Below are positions 29,101-36,073 of a DNA stretch of 64,000 nucleotides, piece after piece (positions within the stretch are counted from its first letter, which is position 1; every line of letters begins with the position of its first letter). The notes below the pieces were generated by a model. It did no database searches and was not told the origin of the DNA. It saw only the letters and a program-made list of their open reading frames with translations. The translations under genes and the position numbers were made by a program. This stretch comes from Pseudomonas lutea (GTDB lineage Bacteria > Pseudomonadota > Gammaproteobacteria > Pseudomonadales > Pseudomonadaceae). Where the stretch lies: assembly GCF_000759445.1 (NCBI RefSeq), contig NZ_JRMB01000002.1:186001-250000 (forward strand). Direction: 5' to 3'.

Positions 29101-31008
29101 GTCCTGCAGCGTGTCATTGAGTTGTTGCAGGTCCAGCTTCAGGCCTTCGCCGTAGGTGAACGCGAAATCATGAATCCAGAATTCGCGGCCATTGGTATGG
29201 CGCAGGCGGTAGGGGAATTCGCCCAGTACGCGCAGCCCAAGGTTTTCCAGAATCGGCAAGACGTCGGACAGCGCCAGCGGGGTGTCGGCGTGGTACAGCT
29301 TGCAATGCAGCTGCGCCTTGTCGCCTGACAGCGGCTGGTAGAAGCTCATCACCAGCGGGTTGGCTTCGGACAGGCTCAGCACATGCTGCATGTCCACAAC
29401 GGCTGAGTGCGCCGCGAAACGCTCGCGGTAGCCGGCCGGGAAGCCTTTCGGGAAATCGGCCAGGACGTTGGTGCCCTGCGCCTCGCCGAAGCTCTCGATC
29501 ACCAGGCTGGCGTAGTCGTCTTTCCACGACCGGCACGCCTGGATCACTTCGTTTTCCAGTTGCTGCGGGTCGATGTCGAGGGTGACTTTCGGGTCCACGC
29601 GCAGGATCAACTGCACGCGCGCCAGCACCGACTCGGAGAAGAAGGTCCAGAACTCGCAGTCGCTGGCCTTCAGGCGCTCCATCAGCACTTGCTGGATTTT
29701 TTGACGGACTTCGGTGGAGTAAACGTCGCGCGGCACGTACGCCAGGCAGTAGCAGAAGCGGCCGTACGGGTCTTTGCGCAGGAACACGCGGATCTTGTTG
29801 CGCTCCTGAATCTGCACGATCGACATCACGGTGGTGAACAGCTCGTCCACCGGGGTCTGGAACAGGTCATCGCGCGGCAGCACTTCGACCACCTGCGCCA
29901 GCTCCTTGCCCAGGTGCGCCTTGGCGTCAAACCCGGAACGGCGCTCGACTTCGGCAACCTTGCGGCGGATGTACGGGATATTGCGCACGCTCTCGCCATA
30001 AACCGACGAGGTGTACAGGCCCATGAACCGCGATTCCTTGATGACCTTGCCGTCGGCGTCGATCTGGCGGATCGACACGTAGTCCGGGTACGCCGGGCGG
30101 TGAACACGGCTCGGGTGCGCGGCTTTGGCGAAGGACAGCAGGGTCGGCTCCTGCAGGTAGTTCACCGCATAGCCTTCGATGTGCAGGTCTTCGGCGGTAA
30201 GTCCTGCGCGCAGCAGCTTGGTCAGGCCCAGGAAGGACGACGGGTCATAGCTGAGCTGCCCGCCTTCGTCTTCGCTACTGACCGTGAATTCTTCATAACC
30301 GAGGAAGGTGAAGTGGTTGTTGACCAGCCACTCGAGGAACACCTTGACCTCGGATTTCTCTTCGGGGTCGACGTTGTACTCGGTGGCGTCGATGCCCGCC
30401 AGAAGTTCGTGCAGCTTGGCCTTCATCGGCTCGAAGTCTTCTACCGCGACGCGCACTTCGCCCAGCACTTGCTCAAGTTCACGGGCCAGCACATTCAGCT
30501 CCGCGGCGTTGGCGCAGCGGTCGATCTCCAGGTACATCAACGATTCTTGCAGCACGTCATCGCCGCTGGTGCCTTTTGGCAGCAGTTCGAGCAGTTGGCC
30601 TTTTGCGTCACGGCGCACGCTCAGCACGGTGGTCTGCAGCGTGTGGATGCTGTAACCGCGACGGTTGAGCTCGGTACGCACCGAGTCCACCAGGAACGGC
30701 AGGTCGTGGTGCAGAACTTCAACGGCGGTGTGCGTGGACTGCCAGCCGTGGCGCTCGTAATCGGGGTTGTAGACCCGCACCTGCGGCGTGCCGTGCTCGA
30801 AGCGTTCGAGCAGGCGCCAGGCCGAGAGGGTGCAGCCGGCCAGGTCGGACAGTCTGCGCTGGGTAAGTTCGTCGAGGGAAATGATGCCGAAGAATTGATC
30901 GGCGAACAGCGCCACTTGTGGCAGTGCCTGTTCACTGATGTGCTGAGCCAGTGCCGCTCGCAGTTGGTGCTGGAAGTCGGACTTGCTGGCTGCGGTGAAG
31001 AACGCCAT
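26152..31008 (-). CDS. gdhB: NAD-specific glutamate dehydrogenase, large (180-kDa) type
   Basis: This is a 1618-residue cytoplasmic enzyme that deaminates glutamate to 2-oxoglutarate with NAD. It has the length and layout of the large bacterial NAD-GDH family: a long N-terminal regulatory part (ACT-like regions), the catalytic core near 730-1200, and a helical C-terminal part. Core motifs are visible, such as [32 protein letters not shown] and [15 protein letters not shown]. In P. aeruginosa the homologue serves arginine and glutamate catabolism and is controlled by ArgR. Here an inverted repeat lies 70-113 bp upstream. The gene stands alone, with dispersed repeats on both sides. Confidence 0.96.
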   Translation of the reverse strand: [1618 protein letters not shown]

Positions 31009-31077
31009 CTGTGGTACTCCGCTTGGCTTGAGCTTTTATATAGGAGAGATGCGTGTGTCGGGTGGAGCTGGTGCGTT

Positions 31078-31121
31078 TGTCACGTTTGCGTCTGGTCGAT
31101 GATAGTCAGCATAACGTGACA
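31078..31121. promoter_or_regulatory. Inverted repeat upstream of gdhB, candidate regulator site
   Basis: TGTCACGTT (31078-31086) and AACGTGACA (31113-31121) are perfect 9-bp inverted copies 26 bp apart, 70-113 bp before the gdhB start. TGTCAC is one base from the TGTCGC core I recall for Pseudomonas ArgR, but ArgR half-sites are usually direct repeats, so the link is tentative. Confidence 0.4.
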
Positions 31122-31344
31122 GTGGGCAATGCGATTCGCACTGCGTGAATTACTAACGCTTTTGGTGTGTGTGCCGTCACATTTGTTCGGCTTGGGTGTA
31201 CGTCGGTGCGGTTTCTGCCCAGGCAGGCTCCGCCGCGCTTTTGTGCACTTGCTGCGCAGCTTAACGACAGGGGGGCTGAATCTGCTTGCGATGCTGCGAC
31301 ATATTCGGACATCGGGTTGCAGGCGAGGTGTTTCGCTGGGTCTG

Positions 31345-31655
31345 TGTCGTGAAGATCAGGAGCTTCGGCCTAACGGCCTTGGGTTTCGCCTTCGGCGAGT
31401 TACTTGGAAAAGCACCCCAAGTAACCAAGGGTGCTTGCTCTCGGTTGGGCCCCTCCTTCGTCGGGGTTCCTTCACTCCGGCCTCGCTCCGTGGGCCCGCT
31501 GCCATCCGCCATCCATGGCGGGGGCAGCTCTCGCCGCATCCATGCGGCTCGGCCCACTCCACGAGACCTCCGTTCAGCCTGCACCAAAGTCGCGTTTGGC
31601 GGTGCCTGGACGTTTTGCGTACGAAAATCAAAAGCAGATCAAAAGCGCTCTTGAA
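31345..31655 (+). repeat. Dispersed ~290-bp repeat, copy 3
   Basis: This copy has the same block order as copies 1 and 2 (GTTTCGCCTTCGGCGAGTTA, GTAACCAAGGGTGCTTGCTC, TCCGTTCAGCCTGCAC, GTACG), more diverged in the middle. With copy 2 it brackets gdhB in opposite orientations. Confidence 0.82.
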
Positions 31656-31667
31656 GCAGATCAACAG

Positions 31668-31948
31668 CTTCCCGGCTGAAGCCGGTCCTACAGTCAGCGC
31701 CAATGTCACTGACTGCACGCGCTGCTGTTAGTGGGACTGGCTTTAGCCGGGAAGAGGCCGGCCCAGTCGCCCTCAACTCTGCGCTTGATCGTTCCCACGC
31801 TCCGCGTGGGTATGCATCCTGTGACGCTCCGCGTCACCTGAAGCCGGTACCACTGACTGCACGCGGTTGTTTTAGTGGGACCGGCTTTAGCCGGGAAGTG
31901 GCCGGTGTGGACACACTCAAAATCGTAGGAGCCGGCTTGCTGGCGAAC
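31668..31948. repeat. REP cluster with twin hairpins
   Basis: This stretch holds family D hairpins at 31668-31692, 31731-31754 and 31875-31897, a single family A REP at 31924-31948, and two adjacent hairpins (31794-31810 and 31821-31837), each with a perfect 7-bp stem and a TCC loop. The order at 31731-31840 repeats part of the 24389-24612 block. The 1058-bp gap 31009-32066 holds only these repeats, copy 3 of the dispersed repeat and the gdhB upstream region; I see no gene. Confidence 0.82.
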
Positions 31949-32066
31949 GCGTCGGGTCAGGCGCCACTCGGTAATCTGGCCGGCGAACAAACGCAATCTT
32001 CAGCAAATCTCGTGCAGGACTGGCAAAATCCCACCTGCCCTGAACCACGACAGAGAAATAGCCGCC

Positions 32067-32429
32067 ATGCTCATGACCACCGACAGCTTCATCTACAACC
32101 CATGCGACGAAGAAGAAGACGACATGGCGCTGGCATGCTGTCATGGCAGCAGCACCGGTGATTTGTTCTTGCTCGCGCGCTTTCCCGACGAGGATGAGGT
32201 CGATATTACCTTTCGTGACGACACTATCCACGTCGAAGACAACATCACCGTCACGCTCAGCGCCACTCGGCTAGTGGTGGAAATCGACGCCAGCGATGCC
32301 AAACCCCTGGGCGGCGACACGGCCTACGACATCACCCACAGCACCCCCGCCAATGAACTGGCCGAGCTGGACGCCACGCTGCGAATCATCCTCAAGGACG
32401 TCGGCACCTACGTCAGCCAGATCAACTGA
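32067..32429 (+). CDS. Small acidic hypothetical protein, possibly Imm10-like
   Basis: This is a 120-residue acidic protein, or 118 from the second ATG at 32073. It starts with a very acidic patch ([14 protein letters not shown]) and then reads as alternating strands: [36 protein letters not shown], then a final helix ([16 protein letters not shown]). That second half resembles the pattern of Imm10-type immunity proteins, but no toxin gene is adjacent, and the likeness is by eye only. I would treat it as a conserved protein of unknown function. It lies between the repeat region and the MoxR operon. Confidence 0.6.
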   Translation: MLMTTDSFIYNPCDEEEDDMALACCHGSSTGDLFLLARFPDEDEVDITFRDDTIHVEDNITVTLSATRLVVEIDASDAKPLGGDTAYDITHSTPANELAELDATLRIILKDVGTYVSQIN

Positions 32430-32616
32430 GAGCCTGTCAACTACGGGCGCCCAGTGACACAAATGTAAGACAGTTCTTGTTTTTGCCCAGTCCCTGGCTG
32501 AAAAGCCGAAAAAAGCCATCGGCCGATTAGTCGGCGCCCTTGCGATGGATTAAAGTAACGCCCCCAGCTTCGGCGCCACCTGGCGCTGCTGCCTCTCCTG
32601 CCAGGAACTGTCATCG

Positions 32617-33576
32617 ATGGAACATCGTGAAGCGTTGATCGCGCTGCGAACCTTTCTCTCCACCCAGATCCTCGGGCAGGAGAAACTGGTTGAGCGCCTG
32701 CTGATCGCGCTGTTGGCCGACGGCCACATGCTGGTCGAAGGCGCACCGGGTCTGGCCAAGACCAAGGCGATCAAAGAGCTGGCCGAAGGCATCGAAGCCC
32801 AGTTTCACCGCATCCAGTTCACCCCCGACCTGCTGCCCGCCGACATCACCGGTACCGAAATCTATCGCCCTGAGACCGGCAGCTTCGTGTTCCAGCAAGG
32901 CCCCATCTTCCATAACCTGGTGCTGGCGGACGAGATCAATCGCGCGCCGGCCAAGGTGCAATCGGCGCTGCTGGAAGCCATGGCCGAGCGCCAGGTCAGC
33001 GTCGGGCGCAGCACTTACGACCTGTCGCCGCTGTTTCTGGTGATGGCGACACAAAACCCTATCGAGCAGGAAGGCACCTACCCGTTGCCAGAGGCTCAGC
33101 TCGACCGCTTCCTCATGCACGTCAAGATCGGCTTTCCTGACGCAACCGTCGAACGCAAGATTCTCCAGCAGGCCCGTGGTGAAGCACTCAACGGCGAAAC
33201 CAAGCCGGAGCGCCGGGTTAGCCAGCAGGCTATCTTCGCTGCACGCAAGGAAATTCTCGGCCTGTACATGGCCGATGCGGTGGAGGAATACCTTGTGCAG
33301 CTGGTGATGGCGACCCGTACGCCGGCCAAGTTCGACGCCGAACTGGCCGAGTGGATCGGCTATGGCGCCAGCCCGCGGGGTTCGATTTCACTCGACCGCT
33401 GCGCCCGCGCCCATGCCTGGCTGGCAGGACGCGACTTCGTGAGTCCCGAAGACATCCAGGCGATGGTCTTCGACGTCCTGCGCCACCGCATCATCCTGTC
33501 GTTTGAAGCAGAGGCGGCGGGCATCGACCAGGACCGTGTGATCCAGCGCATCCTCGACGTCGTGGCCGTCGCCTGA
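32617..33576 (+). CDS. MoxR-family AAA+ ATPase
   Basis: This is a 319-residue AAA+ chaperone-like ATPase and the first gene of a MoxR-VWA operon. Walker A is GAPGLAKTKAI, Walker B is LVLADEINRAPAKVQ, and the sensor 1 region is LVMATQNPIEQEGTYPLPEA, all typical of MoxR. Such proteins work with VWA partners on protein complex maturation or envelope stress. The downstream genes follow with gaps or overlaps of under 10 bp. The 187 bp before it (32430-32616) should hold the operon promoter, but no clear box stands out. Confidence 0.93.
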   Translation: MEHREALIALRTFLSTQILGQEKLVERLLIALLADGHMLVEGAPGLAKTKAIKELAEGIEAQFHRIQFTPDLLPADITGTEIYRPETGSFVFQQGPIFHNLVLADEINRAPAKVQSALLEAMAERQVSVGRSTYDLSPLFLVMATQNPIEQEGTYPLPEAQLDRFLMHVKIGFPDATVERKILQQARGEALNGETKPERRVSQQAIFAARKEILGLYMADAVEEYLVQLVMATRTPAKFDAELAEWIGYGASPRGSISLDRCARAHAWLAGRDFVSPEDIQAMVFDVLRHRIILSFEAEAAGIDQDRVIQRILDVVAVA

Positions 33577-33580
33577 CCCC

Positions 33581-34525
33581 ATGCAACCCTACCTGATCTC
33601 CCAACCGGGCATCCGCATCAGCCTTGCCGAGCTGATCGAGATGCGGCATCGCGTGCGTGAAGTGCAGTTGTTTTCGACCCCCAGCCAGCGCAGCCCGCTG
33701 ATTGGTCTGCACCACTCCAAACTGCGCGGGCGCGGCGTCGACTTCGATCAGGTCAGGGTGTACCAGGCGGGCGACGACGTCAGGACCATCGACTGGCGCG
33801 TCACCGCACGCACGCAGGAGCCCCACACCAAACTGTTCCATGAAGAACGCGAGCGGCCGATCTTCATCATGGTCGAACAGAGCCGGCGTTTGTTTTTCGG
33901 CTCCGGGCTGATGTTCAAATCGGTGCTCGCCGCGCAGGCCGCGGCGCTGGTGGGATGGGCCGCGCTGGGGCACAACGATCGCGTCGGCGGGCTGGTGTTC
34001 GGTGACAACGAGCACTACGAAATCAAACCCCGACGCAGCAAGCAAAGCCTGCTGCAGCTGCTGAACCGGCTGGTGCGGGTCAATCAATCGCTGCACACCG
34101 AGGCCGCTGCCGACCGCGACACGTTCGGGGTAGCGTTGCGCCGCGCGCGTGAGGTCATGCGCCCGGGCAGCCTGGCGATCATCCTTTGCGACGAGCGCGC
34201 GCTGACCGATTCCGCCGAGCAGCAGTTGGCCTTGCTGTCGCGCCACTGCGACCTGCTGCTGTTGCCGCTGTCCGATCCGCTGGATCATGCGTTGCCGGCC
34301 GCCGGCCTGTTGCGCTTTGCCGACCGGGGCGCACACCTGGAACTCGACACCCTTAATGCCGATTTGCGCCAAAGCTACCGTGCCCAGGGCGAAGCGCGTC
34401 AGGCGCGCTGGGAACTGCTCGCGCAGAAGCTGCGGGTGCTGATGATGCCGCTGAGCACTCAGCGCGAGATGGTTGAGCAACTGCGCGAATACCTTAACGG
34501 TCAACGTCCGGTGAAACAGCCATGA
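33581..34525 (+). CDS. DUF58 domain protein
   Basis: This is a 314-residue protein with the DUF58 core, including LHHSKLRGRGVDFDQVRVYQ and GDDVRTIDWRVTARTQEPHT. The following VWA-like fold (IFIMVEQSRRLFFGS) lacks a full metal site. It has no signal peptide or membrane segment, so it is probably cytoplasmic and membrane-associated through partners. It lies between MoxR and the DUF4381 gene, with a 4-bp overlap to the latter. Its biochemical role is unknown. Confidence 0.9.
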   Translation: MQPYLISQPGIRISLAELIEMRHRVREVQLFSTPSQRSPLIGLHHSKLRGRGVDFDQVRVYQAGDDVRTIDWRVTARTQEPHTKLFHEERERPIFIMVEQSRRLFFGSGLMFKSVLAAQAAALVGWAALGHNDRVGGLVFGDNEHYEIKPRRSKQSLLQLLNRLVRVNQSLHTEAAADRDTFGVALRRAREVMRPGSLAIILCDERALTDSAEQQLALLSRHCDLLLLPLSDPLDHALPAAGLLRFADRGAHLELDTLNADLRQSYRAQGEARQARWELLAQKLRVLMMPLSTQREMVEQLREYLNGQRPVKQP

Positions 34526-35013
34526 GTGCGCTGGACCAATTGCAGCCGCTGATTCTGCCGGAGCCGATTAGCGCCTGGCCGCCTGCACCCGGCTGGTGGT
34601 TGCTGCTGATTTTGCTGCCGGCACTGGCCTATGGTCTGTGGCGCGCACGCACGCTGCTGCCAAAAAAAGCCCCGCGCGAGAACGTTGAAGCGCTGGATCC
34701 GCTGCGCCAGGCCGCCCTGGTCGAACTCGCGCAGATGCCCAAACCTTACGACGGTGCGCCAGCCGGTGCCTGGCTGCAGCAGATCAACGGTCTGCTCAAG
34801 CGCTTGTGCCGCAATCATTACCCCTACAGCCAGAGCCACACGCTCAACGGACGCAAATGGCTGGCCTTTCTCGATAACCGCTGCCCGGCTGCCGGCCTGA
34901 CACGCTGGATGATTCTCGTCGAAGGCGCCTACAAGCCTGAGTGCAAGCTGGACGACAAGGCCATCAACGGCCTGACTCTGTCGGTCGAGACCTGGATTCG
35001 CAAGCATGTTTGA
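34522..35013 (+). CDS. DUF4381 domain membrane protein
   Basis: This is a 163-residue protein with one membrane segment near the start (GWWLLLILLPALAYGLW, after the P-rich LPEPISAWPPAP). A cytoplasmic helical part follows (LRQAALVELAQMP). This start and size are typical of DUF4381, found only in MoxR-VWA operons. It overlaps both neighbours, by 4 bp and 8 bp, and is probably a membrane anchor for the complex. Confidence 0.88.
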   Translation: MSALDQLQPLILPEPISAWPPAPGWWLLLILLPALAYGLWRARTLLPKKAPRENVEALDPLRQAALVELAQMPKPYDGAPAGAWLQQINGLLKRLCRNHYPYSQSHTLNGRKWLAFLDNRCPAAGLTRWMILVEGAYKPECKLDDKAINGLTLSVETWIRKHV

Positions 35014-36073
35014 GTTCGCCTGGCCGTGGCTTTTCCTCCTGCTGCCGCTGCCGTGGGTGATGCGCCTGTTGCTGCCCCCCGCAGACAGTGGCGAAGCTGC
35101 TTTGAAGGTCAGCTTTCTTCAGGAGCTGGAAGGTCTCGCCGGCCGCCGTGCGCGAGCACATCTGCCGGGCTGGCGACGGCAGCTTCCGTTTATTGCTATC
35201 TGGCTCCTGCTGCTGATGGCCGCCGCCCGCCCGCAATGGCTGGGGGAGCCTTTGCCGGTGGCTGCCAGTGGCCGCGACCTGTTGGTCGCCGTGGACGTAT
35301 CGGGTTCGATGGATTACCCGGACATGATGTGGAAAAACGACGAGGTCAGCCGCCTGGCGCTGGTAAAGACGCTGCTGGGGGATTTTCTTGAGCACCGCCA
35401 GGGCGATCGCATCGGCCTGATTCTGTTCGGCAGCCAGGCCTATCTGCAGGCGCCGCTGACCTTCGACCGCAAAACCGTACGCGTCTGGCTGGACGAAGCG
35501 CGGATCGGCATCGCCGGCAAGAACACCGCCATCGGCGATGCAATCGGCCTGGCCCTGAAACGCCTGCGCCAACGCCCGGCCCAGAGTCGCGTTCTGATCC
35601 TGGTCACTGATGGCGCCAACAACGCGGGCCAGATCGACCCGAGAACCGCTGCGCGTCTGGCGGCCAGCGAGGGCGTGAAGATCTACCCGATTGGTATCGG
35701 CGCCGATCCTGACAAGGGCGCGACCAGCATTCTGGGCCTCAACCCGAGCCTCGACCTGGACGAGCCGGCCCTGCGGGAAATCGCCGCTGTCAGCGGCGGG
35801 CAGTACTTCCGGGCGCGCAACGGCGTCGAACTGGCCGGTATAGGCAAGGCGCTGGACCGGCTGGAGCCTGTCGCGCAACAACCGACCCAGGCGCGCCCTG
35901 CCCACTCGCTGTATCACTGGCCGCTGGCAATGGCGCTGCTGCTGAGCCTTTTGCTGGTGATCCAGGAACGCTGGCCGAACAACGCGCTGTATCGCTTGTT
36001 TGCCTTCGCCCCGGTGTTTGCGCAGGTCGCGCGCTGGCGTCAACGCGTGCAGCGCCTGCTGAGGCGCCCATGA
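35006..36073 (+). CDS. VWA-domain membrane protein, BatA-like
   Basis: This is a 355-residue protein. Two membrane segments lie at the start (FAWPWLFLLLPLPWVMRLLL and FIAIWLLLLMAA). A VWA domain follows with an intact metal site (VAVDVSGSMD near residue 97, then a T in GKNTAIGDAIG and D in LVTDGANNAG). A last membrane segment is near 310-325 (PLAMALLLSLLLVI). The VWA domain faces the periplasm if the usual Bat topology holds. It overlaps the next gene by 4 bp. Confidence 0.92.
   Translation: MFEFAWPWLFLLLPLPWVMRLLLPPADSGEAALKVSFLQELEGLAGRRARAHLPGWRRQLPFIAIWLLLLMAAARPQWLGEPLPVAASGRDLLVAVDVSGSMDYPDMMWKNDEVSRLALVKTLLGDFLEHRQGDRIGLILFGSQAYLQAPLTFDRKTVRVWLDEARIGIAGKNTAIGDAIGLALKRLRQRPAQSRVLILVTDGANNAGQIDPRTAARLAASEGVKIYPIGIGADPDKGATSILGLNPSLDLDEPALREIAAVSGGQYFRARNGVELAGIGKALDRLEPVAQQPTQARPAHSLYHWPLAMALLLSLLLVIQERWPNNALYRLFAFAPVFAQVARWRQRVQRLLRRP

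Noticed and set aside
27223..29328. A 701-codon open frame on the plus strand inside gdhB
   Set aside because: It is the antisense shadow of gdhB, a common result of high GC at third codon positions. It has no family likeness and no ribosome site, and the minus strand is clearly the coding one.
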